Shown here piece after piece: positions 1 through 10,737 of a stretch of 64,000 nt of DNA; within the stretch, counting starts at the first letter, position 1; each line of letters starts with the position of its first letter. The position numbers and the translations under genes were made by a program. The stretch is from Pleurotus djamor (lineage: Eukaryota > Basidiomycota > Agaricomycetes > Agaricales > Pleurotaceae). The stretch is taken from NCBI GenBank assembly GCA_029747585.1, contig JAPEVF010000001.1, positions 194,864 to 258,863 on the forward strand. The letters run 5' to 3'. The notes beneath the pieces were generated by a model. The model did not search any database, was not told the origin of the DNA, and saw only the letters and a program-made list of their open reading frames with translations.

Positions 1-7
1 CATTCAA

Positions 8-1001
8 TTAGTTACGAGGAGGAACGTTGATGCCTGCCTGGAAAGCAGGACGAGCCAATGCGCGCTCAACCCAGGCCTAAGGGAGAGAGATGAGTACAAC
101 TAACCTCTAGCGAAAGAATCAGGAAAACGTACCTTCACAGCTGGCCATTCATCCAAACTCTCGATGCCAGCATATTCGTGGATACGAACCCTACCCATCC
201 ATCAATACAAGATGAGTGTGAGTGAGTAATGGATACTGACCAAGGAATGACGTTGATATCGGCGATGCTGTAAGTTCCACGACCGGGTCCGACAAGCCAG
301 TCGCGGTCGCTCAGCCTGATCTGAAGTACTCCGTAGAGACGTTTGGTTTCGTCGATGTATCCTATTCAGAGAGTCAATTTGGGGAAGCTAGGGAAAGGAA
401 TACCACTCACTGTTGATTGCATAGGGGATTTTCTCCTTCGCAAAGCGATTGAAGTGGTTGGCCTGGCCTTGCATGGGACCGACACCTCCGTGCTTCATCG
501 GACGTGAGTTAAATGACGTCAATTACGGCAGATGGGAACATACTGCAAAGAAGATCCACTGGAGGGTCTCACTCCAGAAGTTTGGCTCGGAGTCGGCCTT
601 CCAGGCGAATTTGTTGTCCTTGTCATAGTGATGCTGCAAGTAGAGGAGGATAGCAGCAGTCTCGAAGACGGGGAAATTGTCTCGAGATCGGTCAACAAGA
701 ACGGGGATGCGACCATTGGGATTCAATTTGATAAACCAAGGCTCCTGATTGGGAAAGGCAATGAGAAACAAACGTCGGTGGTGTCCAGTAGTAACATTAC
801 CTTCTGGATGTTTGTCGAGATGTCCGTGACTTCAACACTGTAAACGCCGAGTAACTTAGGCATGCTCCATGTGAAACCCAGAACTAAAGCGTACTCATAG
901 TCAATACCGTAGGCAGCCTTGAGTTCTTCTAGGAAGACTGAAACTTTGTGACCATTGGGCGTCGGGAAAGTGTACAGAAGCAAGGGTTTCTGCGCAGACA
1001 T
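8..1001 (-). CDS. Glutathione S-transferase, Ure2p-like
   Basis: Conjugates glutathione to electrophiles or reduces peroxides in the cytosol. Seven exons (895-1001, 801-837, 544-744, 411-492, 241-361, 133-190, 8-76) give a continuous 224-aa frame, a normal GST length. The N-terminal thioredoxin-like half reads [19 protein letters not shown], then [12 protein letters not shown] (cis-Pro of the GSH site) and ETAAILLYL. The C-terminal helical half has the conserved [10 protein letters not shown] block. The NVQKEPW-like context and the [11 protein letters not shown] motif are typical of fungal Ure2p-like GSTs. An in-frame upstream Met at 1133 would add a basic, Ser-rich leader resembling a mitochondrial presequence; I chose 1001 because the GST domain starts there. 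The class is inferred from motifs only. Confidence 0.9.
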
Positions 1002-1336
1002 GCTGAACCGTTTCGATAGTTGAAAGAGTCGATGAGCAGCTATTTGTTGTGTGGGAGAGGGAACGTGTGTTCGTAGTAGTGGAGATGGAGTGGAAAGCTT
1101 GGCTGTTTTATATAGCAAGTGAGTAGTTCGCATTCCGGGGTGCCGATGAGAAGACTTGAGCAGGGTATAAGGGAGACTCTGCTCAGCTGATTAATCACGC
1201 CCTCGCCGAGCTGACAGATCATCGATAGCTTGGAGATGCTTTGTAAACCGACAGCTTGAAGCAACGCGAACAGACTTATTCATGGAAAACACACAGGCAC
1301 GAAGGAAGGATAGCAATATAGCTGGGGGATACGCGA
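1002..1336. other. Intergenic, GST 5' flank and COA5 3' flank
   Basis: No supported gene. It holds the promoter side of the GST gene (both flanking genes are on the minus strand) and a possible in-frame 5' extension of that gene up to 1133. Confidence 0.6.
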
Positions 1337-1679
1337 TTATTCGGCAAGGCTATTCGACACCGACGTTGTGGGAGACGTATTATCTTTGGACGGAACGAAT
1401 TCAAACTGCGAGCCAACAATGTTTCCTCGAAATCTTTTGCGCATGTCCAACTTGTCGTCGAAGATGTTTAGCCCAGAACGCAACTCGACGAAAGGATCGA
1501 CGTACCATTCCCCTTTTGCACTCAAAATGCGCTTTCCGCAGTGACTGGCACTGTTCTGGCAACTCCTCCGTGTGGTTTTTGAGACAATCTGATGGTAGAT
1601 TTCCTTGTTTGAGGACGCAATCCGAGTGCATTAAGCAGTCTTTGAGAGCGGCGAAGAGGGCTTGACATGATGATGCCAT
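1337..1679 (-). CDS. COA5: Cytochrome c oxidase assembly factor COA5/PET191
   Basis: Small twin-CX9C-type protein needed for complex IV assembly in the mitochondrial intermembrane space. Exons 1506-1679 and 1337-1450 join in phase across a 55-nt intron to give 95 aa. Visible signature: paired cysteines C5-x9-C15, C21-x10-C32 and C44-x9-C54, and the family block HFECKRGM followed after the splice by LDMRKRFRGN, which matches the FECKRSxLDxRxRFRG region of COA5. The start (MASSCQALF) directly precedes the first cysteine. It is divergent from the PPTase gene, with only 60 bp between the two ATGs. The C-terminal 20 residues are Ser/Thr-rich and probably not conserved. Confidence 0.93.
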
Positions 1680-1739
1680 TCGGACAACCAGTGTGTGTGG
1701 GCGCCTAATAGACTCGATCGACCAAAATAAAGTCACCAA
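1680..1739. promoter_or_regulatory. 60-bp bidirectional promoter gap (COA5 / PPTase)
   Basis: Only 60 bp separate the start codons of two divergent genes with mitochondrial roles, so promoter and both 5' leaders must overlap each other or the coding regions. No clear TATA box is visible. Confidence 0.5.
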
Positions 1740-2171
1740 ATGTCCATCATCGGCATTGGTGTTGACATCGTTCACCTACCACGAATCGCGGCCTTGCTCC
1801 AGCGCAGAGGGACCAAAGTTTCTGCTCGCATACTCAGTGCAGATGAGCAATTAGCTTGGAAGACAATTCGCGATGATTCCGAGGGGGCTCGCTTTCTTGC
1901 AGTCCGGTGTGTCACCTTTTGCTGTTCGTATCATCCGCGTCTCTGATGTCTGAATTGTAGTTGGGGCGTGAAGGAGGCTGCCTATAAAGCGTTGTACCCG
2001 ACATACCGAGCGACCTGGAAGGAATTCACCTACACAAGCTTGACCAACGGCCGAAAACCAACACTTTCTTTCCATCCCCAGGCACTGGCAACTACAGACC
2101 TTCAGCTTCATGTATCCGTTAGTCATGATGGAGAATATGTTTTCGCTACTGTGCTAGCAGAACAGCGATAG
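1740..2171 (+). CDS. PPT2: Mitochondrial-type holo-ACP synthase (4'-phosphopantetheinyl transferase, AcpS/PPT2)
   Basis: Transfers 4'-phosphopantetheine from CoA to an acyl carrier protein, in fungi the mitochondrial ACP. Exons 1740-1906 and 1961-2171 (54-nt intron) give 125 aa, the size of AcpS-type enzymes. Diagnostic motifs: GVDIVHLPR near the N-terminus (Mg-binding Asp) and WGVKEAAYKAL (the W/F-x-x-K-E-A-x-x-K motif), created exactly at the splice junction, then VSVSHDGEYVFATVLAE at the C-terminus. Head-to-head with COA5 and convergent with IBA57. The cellular location is inferred from the family, not from a visible presequence. Confidence 0.92.
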
Positions 2172-2299
2172 TGTCTCAGGATCTCCATTATACCGCTATC
2201 ATATGTGATATACCCTTCCTTCAGTATCAATGTACTCCTTCGCAGACTTCAAATGAGTGGGCAAATTGATTATATTATACAAACAGTGGGTACGGATAT

Positions 2300-3580
2300 T
2301 CATGTCGAGCGCGGCCACCAGTCAGGCCACCAAGGTGTTATCTGCATTTGTTTTCCACCGTCAGTGATTTCGAGGGTAGTCGCTGCCTTCTCAGCAGCAG
2401 CGACGTGCTCCAAGCGGAGCAGGGCAAGACCCAGACCACATCTGTTAGTGAGGAGTTTACCCGCACTGCGCGGCCGTGGTATTGGACGGTCATCTCCAGG
2501 TTGTCGGATGACGCGGGGTTGAATATTGGGGAAAGTAGTTATGGGATCAATTGTCGACGAGGGGACGACCTCCTGAGGACTACCTGGAGAGTCAGCAATT
2601 GTACGCGTCAGAGAAGGATGACCAACGTTTCAGAAGTCTTATGAATCATCACTGGCAGTATACGCTTGCGCACTACGCCAGTATGATAAGTCCGCACAGT
2701 GAGTTCCTGACCAACATAGCACCCCTTGCGAAAGTTGACTGAGATGTGACAAACATCAGCGCGAAGGGTTTGTCAAAAGTAAGATTGGAGCTGACCGCCT
2801 CCCATTATGTCAAGATTGGAGTCCATGGGGAAAGAATGTTCTGGTGTTATGTCGATAGGGCCTTCTGGGACGCCACGAATTATGCGATGGAGTGTGAAAT
2901 CGTCTGGAGAACCAAGGTCATGGTCACCAGCTTCCTGAGCTGAGGCGTGTGTTTGTGAGACCAAAGAACGCGAAGGAGGACAGCGGAACGTACGTCGATC
3001 TCCCTTCCGTATCAGCCTACGCTTCCCCATCCCAGGTGCCCGTCGATCAAGAATGGCATGCTGTTCCGTCCCCCAAGGCCATTCAGCGGACGGCCAAACT
3101 GGTTCGACGCAAAGACTATTAGCGAAGTTCCATTGACGCGAGATATCGAGTTTATTTCCATCCTGGGTCCCAAATATGGCCCAGGAATCGTATTTGTCGG
3201 AAACATCGCGTATCTTGACTTTGGAACGAAGAACATGTCGCTTGAGCATAGACAGCAGGTCCGTAGACTTGTCATGCTCTATTATATACCCAGCACGTCC
3301 GGTGGCTTCATCTACCGTGGTGTAAGCAAATACATCGTTGATCACTCTCCCCTGAGGCGCGACCATTAGCAGGGCAACTCCGGTGAGCAGATGCAAGAGC
3401 AAGACCCACTTGTGGGTTTAAGAACGCCGAGAAGAATGGCTGAGGTGGGTCGGCAACAGAAGTAGTCAATAGTCCATTGAGAAATTGTGCAGCCTGAGAG
3501 CCAGTGATTGAAATAAACGACTTGTTAGCTAATGGCACAATTGTCGGTGGAAGACGAAAGGCACATCGTAGAGGAGACAT
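2300..3580 (-). CDS. IBA57: IBA57, mitochondrial iron-sulfur assembly factor (YgfZ/GcvT-like)
   Basis: Acts with ISCA proteins in maturation of mitochondrial [4Fe-4S] enzymes. Five exons (3410-3580, 2994-3351, 2796-2939, 2627-2738, 2300-2579) close to 354 aa in phase. Evidence: NGLLTTSV and [15 protein letters not shown] in the GcvT-like fold, GVPEGP...[12 protein letters not shown], then the family signature [19 protein letters not shown], whose KGCYxGQE core is the hallmark of the YgfZ/IBA57 family. The C-terminus ends in [11 protein letters not shown], like other IBA57 proteins (P-x-WWP). Introns are 47-58 nt. The region around residues 110-150 includes a weakly conserved acidic/basic insert. 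It shares a 227-bp divergent spacer with the ATP synthase d gene. Confidence 0.95.
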
Positions 3581-3807
3581 GGCTGGTCGGTCGGAGGTTG
3601 TAAGTTACTTCCGTCGCGATTTGTGACTGTGGGAATCTTTGACTGACTGTGAGACACTTTCCCGACTGAATCCGACTTGGTTGTTCGTCGCATTGGCCGC
3701 ATCAGAATTTCCCTCCCTCCCTCCAATTCCTCCTCCAGCCAGCCTCAGTCAGTGACTCTTTCACCGTCCTTACGCGCGGAACACTTACACACGTATCTCT
3801 GAAGGAC
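3581..3807. promoter_or_regulatory. 227-bp divergent promoter (IBA57 / ATP7)
   Basis: Spacer between the divergent start codons of IBA57 and the ATP synthase d gene. It is CT/GA-rich (cctccctccctcc around 3712-3725) with no obvious TATA box. Confidence 0.4.
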
Positions 3808-4555
3808 ATGGCCACAAAAGCAGCAGCGTCAGCGGCAGTTGTATGTTTTTGCGCAAACTCTTTGCAGCCCTTATGCCCGACCACTTCTCCATAGGATTTC
3901 TCCCGCGTCTACTCCTCTCTCGGTCTTGGAAAGGGTGCGCTTTTATTCCTGGTATCATATAAACCGATGCAAACCAATGTACTTGCTCTGCAGAAACCAT
4001 TGCCTCCCTCCAAGCCTTCCGCAAACGCCATTCGGAGGCCCAACGGCTGCACGGTCAATTTGCCAGCCAACCCACAACCGTCGACCTCGCTTACTACCGC
4101 TCCGTTCTCAAGAACAAGGCTATTGTCGATGAGGCCGAGAAACTCTTGAAGGATTTCAAGCCCGTGTCATACGATGTCTCCGCTCACGTCAAAGCCATCG
4201 AGACCTTTGAAGCCAAGGCCGTCCGTAACACTCGCTGCACTCTATAGGGCTTGCGCTCATTGATGTTCACAGGTCGCCAAGGCTCAGGAGACCGAGCAGA
4301 AGATCGACGTCGAGCTGAAGGAGCTCCAGGCAACCTTGGCTAACATTGAGGATGCTCGTCCGTTCGAGGATATGACCGTTGAGGATGTTGGCGCCGCACA
4401 CCCCCGTATCGTTGAGGCCGTTGAGACCATGCTGAAGAAGGGTAAATGGACAGTACCCGGTACGTTGCACTTCCTGGACCTTGCATCTGTACTGGTGCTG
4501 AATCTGCATCTACTCAGGTTACAAGGAGAAGTTCGGCGATCTCAATATGATGTAA
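3808..4555 (+). CDS. ATP7: Mitochondrial F1Fo-ATP synthase subunit d
   Basis: Peripheral-stalk subunit of ATP synthase. Five exons (3808-3840, 3895-3934, 3994-4220, 4273-4459, 4518-4555) give 174 aa, the same length as yeast Atp7. Conserved stretches: DFSRVYSSLGL, VDLAYYRSVLKNKAIVDEAE, LQATLANIEDARPFEDMTV and KKGKWTVPGYKEKFGDLNMM at the exact C-terminus. Exon 1 is only 33 nt and exon 2 only 40 nt, so the N-terminus is easily missed by ORF calling. The intron 3 donor (GTCCGT) was chosen because it keeps FEAKAVAKAQETE aligned with the family. Confidence 0.95.
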
Positions 4556-4678
4556 TCTCTCGTTTTCGTATAGACATATCTCGGGATAATGCATCACTCA
4601 TCTTTGAGTATTTGACTGAGGTTTCATGTGGACAAAGCAAACAAAGTGGTTGGATTATGGGTGCATGAAGGCCGACGA

Positions 4679-6536
4679 TCACCATCGCCACTCAATGTTG
4701 CCGGTTGATCTCCCTCGTACGCCTTTATAGGGCTTATAGCTTTCGCCAATGACCTTGAGCGACTCCACTTTGAGCGAAGAGTATGTGTATGAGGGTATCT
4801 CAAAATGCGTTTGGATGCCATGTACTGGCCTCGGTGCCGACGAAGAACTGCCCATAGGTTGAGTTCGCCCTAGAAACTGGTAGAGAACGGAAACAAACCT
4901 GGAGCTGAAGGATCCTCTCAGGTACCAACTACTCGACGGCGTTATTGTTGGTATCTCCCATCTAAGGACCTATCCATGTTATTGGTTAACCTCGGCGGTG
5001 ACGAGGAACTGAAATATCTTACCCGTTTCTTGGTATCTAAAGACCATGAAGCACCTCCCGATCCGCCCCCATGCGAGTCGGAACCAATTCCGCGAGCCGA
5101 AGTGTTGCTGAACCCGCCTGATGATCGACCAACGGTACACTTGAATGCACTCATACCCTCGCCCACGTATAGTTCTGCGACGAAGTTTTCAACACCCTTT
5201 GTCGTCAGGCGTGAAGTAACGTTTATGTCGAATGAACCTATATGCTTGGTCAGTTAGAGCCCGTGGACAAGGGAAGAGGGCACGTACAGGTCGTTTCAGT
5301 CAATTCAAAGGAATGTTTCAGTGAAATGGGGAGAGGGACAATGTCCTTCCCCGAAGCCACAGCCGGGGATCCAGAGGTAGTAGGACTGGCGAAACGAGCA
5401 GCACTCGCACCGGGAACGTAACGATACTCAAATAAGGTGAAATGACCATCAGGCGGGACGAATGACAAGACTTTATCCTTGGCCCATCGTTGTAGCCTGT
5501 GAAAGAGGTTCAGGAAGGCGTACGGGCTAGGAAATATGGATAACAGACCTGACACAGGGATGGAAAGCACAGTCCGCAACGACTTGCGGATTCGCGAAGG
5601 ATAACAAGCAGTCTGGGGTTCCAGAAAGGCGACAATTGGCCTCTGCTTTGCCCCACACATTGCAAGACAGCGGGGTGCCATTCCTACGATTACGGGTTGA
5701 CCATGACATCCGATTCACTCAGCCAGCGGTGACGTACTTTGCGACGATGGCCTGAATTTCCTCTGTCGTATCCAGATACATCTCATTGCTGGCATACTTC
5801 ACTCCTGTGCGCCGCCATGGGATGGGTGAAGAGAAAGGGCCACCAGCAGGAGAGCCAGGATTGAGTGTTGGATTGAAATTCGCTCCTGCGGCAGCGAGCA
5901 GTTTGGATAATAGTGAAGGTGGGAGAACGATATCGCGAAGGGCATTCGGGGAGGTTGTCAGAGGATGTCCTCCCGAGTCAAGAGTTTCTTCAAGAAGCTA
6001 TGAAGGGTATGAGCTCATAGGCAGGCGCGTGGATTACGTTGACATACTTGGTAGACAACATCGAAGTTGTCCTTGAGGGTTATAGCAGTCACGGTCCCAA
6101 AGTACTCGGTGAGTATGTCGATGAAAGTTTGGACGAAGGCGAATGCAAACAATGGATCAACTAAGACTAGATGTGAGACGTAGAAGAAACGGGAAACGAA
6201 GGGCACGCACCATCTCCGCTCACTGGACACAGGATATGCAAGTCACCACAAGGGACATGACAACAAGCACTCGGCGAATCCACAGAGTTAAACGGCGGTA
6301 CATATATCACTGGATCTACATCTCCAGGACGTGCGCTAGGTTTCAGTTCAGCTGCAGCAACCGCGTTGTTGTACGCATCAATATGGACAAGCGCGTAGGC
6401 CGGGGAAGTGGAACGAAAACCAGACTGTATGATGGGACGGCTTTTCTAGGCAAATCTGGGTGATGAGTTGTGGTAATCCTCTGCCAGAAACAACATACCC
6501 AGCGTTGTCGAGGATGATGAGGCCGTCGATGGCCAT
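4679..6536 (-). CDS. APM3: AP-3 adaptor complex, mu subunit
   Basis: Cargo-binding medium chain of the AP-3 clathrin-adaptor-like complex (Golgi/endosome to vacuole). Eight exons (6499-6536, 6211-6440, 6048-6166, 5738-5997, 5549-5683, 5288-5496, 5023-5237, 4679-4969) close to 498 aa. The N-terminal longin-type domain starts MAIDGLIILDNAG and includes LKDNFDVVYQLLEE. The mu homology domain shows GEIQANCRLSGTPD-like KAEANCRLSGTPD, FHPCVRLQRW, LSFVPPDGHFTLFEYRY and, at the C-terminus, LKVIGESYKPYKGVR. Splice phases agree throughout; the first intron uses a weak acceptor (aaaag). The assignment to AP-3 rather than AP-1/2/4 rests on this N-terminus and the VPPDGHFTLFEYRY block. Confidence 0.92.
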
Positions 6537-6680
6537 GGTTGCTGCAACTAGCGCGATAGACGCCCGCTAGCACTTTCCAGGACGATCCAGGATGTTCGAT
6601 CACTCAAGTTCGGTGATTGCACTTATAAACCCTCACACCGATCGCTCATTCGTCGCGCCCACACACCTTCCCTGTTCAAA

Positions 6681-7985
6681 ATGCAGTCTCTCCTACGATG
6701 GTCGATAGAAAACTCGGATGGTGCTCCTCCGTCAGAAAACAAGAATCTTGACCCCGCAATCATTGATATGATCCTTGGAAAGCCGGATGCAGAACAGATG
6801 AAAGAGGACATTGCTACGGCTCGAAACGAATCGCTCACTGAGGAGGAACGCGTAAATGCTTTGGATCATTTGGAAATGGTGATTGATTATCCCCCTTTCT
6901 ACTGTCTATGGCACGTCGCTCACGTACTTCATCTAGCTCGTCGAGCACATCGACAACGCAAATGGTGAGCTCACAGTATGCTCTGTGTCCCTACCTTTTC
7001 GCTAACAAAGTCCTCAGACCTGGAAAAGCTGAAATTATGGGAACCGATCCAATCACTCCTTACCGCTCCCAATTCGACAAAACAGATAAAAATGCACGCG
7101 CTCTGGGTGATCGGTACCGCCTTGCAGAACAATCCTGCTGCACAGAACACTGTGAGTTTTCCTCCATCGGTTGGGGGTGATGCATCTACTTACGACTACT
7201 CTAGTATCTATCCTACGCACCCTTACCCCTTCTCACTTCCTTCCTTGCTCCATCACCAGCATCTTCTCCAGGCATTCGTTCAAAAGCCATCTACGCACTG
7301 TCCGGGTTACTGAAGCACAACGCATCCGCTGTTCAGGCTCTTGAGTCGCCAGACATGGAAGGTTGGGCCGCTTTGAAAGACGCCCTCCAAGGTACGCGAG
7401 ATACTTTTCGAACGATTCTTCAGTTTCTTACTCCGTTGTAATATTCACAGATCCAGACATTTCCGTTCGTAGAAAAGTAGTCTTCCTTCTCAACACTCTC
7501 ATTCTTCCGACCGATTCGTCCGCCTCCACATCTCAAAGCAACGTCTCACATCGCGATCCCGTGTACAATAACTCGCATGCGTCGATGGTATCCGACCCAG
7601 CTTCCACATCGACTTCCCCCATTGCTTTGAAAGCATTGAAGGATCAAGGCATTCTTTCCGTCGTCATTTCCGGACTGGCTCAGCCTGTTCCTCACGGGGA
7701 AGATGGCGACCAAGTTGACCTGGATGAGGATTTCGAAGAAAAGGCCATTCGGTGCGTTCGAAGTCCTCCGATCTCTTAGGTTTCCCCACTCACTTGCATC
7801 ATCGCCGTAGCTTGATACACACATACTGCGATACGAGCAGTGCACCGCTACCTGAATCAGAAAAATCTACCTTCAAAGCGTGGATAACTGAACAAGAACG
7901 GTCAGTGGGCGGTTTGGAAAAGCTGGCTGAGAAATGGTCGTTGAGCACAAGTGAACTTCAAAAATTGAAAAGTGCTACTTCTTGA
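6681..7985 (+). CDS. FES1: FES1, Hsp70 nucleotide exchange factor (armadillo)
   Basis: Promotes ADP release from cytosolic Hsp70, helping degradation of misfolded proteins. Six exons (6681-6878, 6937-6964, 7018-7151, 7205-7391, 7451-7751, 7811-7985) give 340 aa. The N-terminal Fes1 motif MQSLLRWSIENS is followed by armadillo-like helices: DLEKLKLWEPIQSLL, MHALWVIGTALQNNPAAQ, SKAIYALSGLLKHN, ALKDALQDPDISVRRKVVFLL. The extended Ser/Thr loop around residues 200-225 and the C-terminal WITEQERSVGG segment are typical of fungal members. Exon 2 is 28 nt. Divergent from APM3 with a 144-bp spacer. Confidence 0.93.
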
Positions 7986-8164
7986 TATGCTTTCGAATGC
8001 CCGACCCACCTCGATCTAGTATTGTGTATCCATAGAGCATAGTGTACAATTGTTGTAATATACTCATTTCATAGCAATAATGTTGAACGAGCGCTGTGGT
8101 AAACCGCCGAGCTCGGGTAGTTCTCGCGTTTTGGTTAACTCCCACCACCATCCACCTACTTGGT

Positions 8165-10322
8165 ATGACTGATTCTTCAAATACCGACTCTGAACTCGAT
8201 GCATTAGCCAGCGTATGTCTCACAGCTCCTTGCTTCCTCGCCCAGCTATATGGGAGACATTAGGTTTTCTATGACCTGCTCAATTCCATTGTCGAAGAAC
8301 TGGACACCCAGCTGGCTTTGCCCCCGAATCGGCACCTATTTGAACGTGTCTATCTTCGTCACCTTGGTATCAAGCGAACTGCTCTTGATATCTTCAGTTT
8401 TCCTTTCGACGTCACGCAAGGTTCGCACTCTCGCACTCAGTGAATATGCGCAAATCAACTCTGCAGTCAACAACTTCGTCTCCACCAGGTCAAATTGGCA
8501 AGCTCGAAGTTTCGGTCGATCTCTTTCCTCCAGTGGTGAAGGTTCATGCTAGTGATATTAACCTCGTCGTCCGCCTCTCCAGTCCTTCCGTGGGCAAGGA
8601 TGAGGATAGATCGCACGACGCGAAACTTCTTCGCCTCCGTGTCTCTGAACTCCTTGACTTGGTCTTTGCCTCTTTGCGAGGTACAGGTTTCCTTTGTGTT
8701 ATATTCCACACAATGCTCAAGAGTACCAGTACAGACAAGCAATCTCTCATCGACGTTGAGAGATTTCACTCGGCATTATCAAATTGATATTACCGACGCC
8801 GAGGTTACGTTCGAGAATACCCCGAACCAAGAGGGTTCATATCATTCTATCGGGCTGAACCTCTCCTCACTACGCTGGCTTCCTTGTATCTCGCCAAACG
8901 ATGGCCACTTCTCCATTGACAAGGTCAGCCCCAATTCATCATGCGCCGACTTCTCGTGGTTTGTGTATGTATACTCACATGTCTTCATAGTCCTTGCAAA
9001 TGGAGGGAGTCTACTTTTTTGCGTCTTCACAAAGCACGACCCTACTCACTAGCTCCCTGCCCCATCGCATAAACGACCTGTTGCAAATCACTGCTCTCGT
9101 GCGTCCCTTCGCTTCACTGGATTCGGTCCGGTCGCCTTCTGACTGATATCAGACAGTGCAGTCTTGTTTTCTCGGGGGAGTCAACGGGTGAACCGTCACT
9201 GAACCTCCTGGTCGACATCCCTTGGCTATCAATATCTCTGACAGACCTTCAATTTCAATGCATCACCAACGCTCTAGAAAATATACTCATGAGAGCCCGC
9301 CAAATAAGGGTGCGTTTCCATCCATCCCAGAACTTTCAAACCAATGTTAAGCTATAGTAACTTGGATACTGCAGTTTCGTCGGTTTAAGCCTCCCGTTGA
9401 CGACGTAGAAATGAATCTCCCCAAAGCCCGCCTTCGTTTTGCTCTCGACGCGGTCATGGCCTACGTACGGAACAGACGACGGATGTGGAGTTGGCCTTAT
9501 TTTGCAGAAAGAAGAAATGAACGGCGGGCTTACATCGAATTGCTAAGGCGTCGTAAACGAAGTGGACTTGGAGATCAGGTGTGATTGGAAAGGCTCAATC
9601 TTGCCGCTAAAGCGCATACTTCATACTAGGAAGCTGGGCAATTGCTTGCGCTCGAGAGGGGATTGTCCTTTACGGATATCCGCCTCTATCGTTGCCTCGC
9701 AACGTTGGGGTACACGAGTGGTCGATCGAACCCCAGCTCCCTGGCTGGTGACTTCGGGGGACTATCGCTCGACAAGCATTTTGCAATCCCCTCGCTTTCT
9801 GGCCCGAACATCTCGGTCAAAGTTTCTGTCAAGGCCGGGTCCCTCGTTCTGTCAAAGCAGATCTTGTCCTCTCAAAACGATTTGGATATCATGTTGGATG
9901 TTTCCTTTGACTCGCTGAGTGTTGGGCTACACCGGCTAAACCAACCAGATGCAGAGACTACTGTGGAAGTCGGGAACCTGGTCGCCTTGAATAGGCTTGC
10001 TGAACCCAGTGTTCCACTTTTACAAGTCAAAGGCCGCGATCTATCTGTCCCTCAGACCGAGTCCATGTTTACTTTCTTCTTTCTACGGTATTATTGGACC
10101 GATGGAACTCTGAAGCTGCGGATTTTACCTACAGAGTTGGTTTACGACCAAGAGTTTGTCGAGGAACTTCTGCGGTTCATGCAGGTTTCGAAGGAAAGGC
10201 TGCAGCCGATTGAATGGTTCTTGGTGTGTTCTTCCCCTGGCTAAGTTCGGTTGCCGTACAAAATCTAATAAGTGTCGTAGACAATTGCGAGTGCAACGAT
10301 TCAGGCCGCCGAAGAAGCTTAA
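8165..10322 (+). CDS. VPS13-like (chorein N-terminal) protein, C-terminally truncated
   Basis: Nine exons (8165-8212, 8264-8420, 8489-8680, 8730-8923, 8991-9098, 9157-9309, 9375-9578, 9630-10223, 10281-10322) close to a 563-aa frame. It matches the N-terminal part of VPS13 bridge-type lipid transporters: a chorein-like block FPFDVTQGQIGKLEVSV, then YFAERRNERRAYIELLRRR and LERGLSFTDIRLYR, equivalent to the basic segment and the LE-x-x-L-x-x-x-DIxxYR motif of VPS13. Full VPS13 is over 3,000 aa; here the frame stops (TAA at 10320) right after this region and no further VPS13-like coding follows, only telomere-like and GC-rich repeats from 10611. The usual MFE-type start is also absent, so the first exon is uncertain. 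It may be a truncated pseudogene or a short expressed paralogue. Confidence 0.7.
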
Positions 10323-10401
10323 AACGACTTCGAGCATGTATGCAGTCTTGAGTCCCCTGTTTGAACTCGATCCAGCGGCGCCACTGCCAAAAGTTTATTG
10401 A

Positions 10402-10610
10402 GCAGCGGAAGCATGGGGATTGTCCCAGAGACCCGGGATACTCCTAGACCTCTTCTCATGGATGCACATTGATACACCTTGGTCGCGCGAATGNTTTTTT
10501 CTCTTTGGATGATTGGACAGACAGTTTGAATCAAGTAAAACATTGTTTCGCGCATATGTTATTTCTGGGTCATCTGAGTAAATGAAAGCATTGAGAAAAT
10601 GAACTCAAAA
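10402..10610. other. Gene-less stretch with an N
   Basis: AT-rich, no supported coding. Contains an unresolved N at 10494 beside a T run. Confidence 0.5.
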
Positions 10611-10640
10611 GGCTAGGATTCGCGAACGCGAACCCTAGCC
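10611..10640. repeat. 30-bp near-perfect palindrome
   Basis: Arms of 14 nt (ggctaggattcgcg / cgcgaaccctagcc) with one mismatch and a 2-nt centre. It marks the left edge of the telomere-like and GC-rich repeat block. Confidence 0.75.
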
Positions 10641-10687
10641 TGTACCCAACATCGAGTGAGGGAGGGAAATTTAGCGTTAGGATAGCG

Positions 10688-10737
10688 TTCGGTTAGGGTT
10701 AGGGGTTAGGGGTTAGACTAGCTGGTTAGGGTTCGGG
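10688..10737. repeat. Interstitial telomere-like repeats (TTAGGG/TTAGGGG)
   Basis: About five degenerate units of gttaggg(g) between 10691 and 10735, interrupted by actagctgg. TTAGGG is the common telomere unit of basidiomycetes, so this resembles an interstitial telomeric sequence left by repair or fusion, directly downstream of the truncated VPS13-like gene. Confidence 0.65.
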
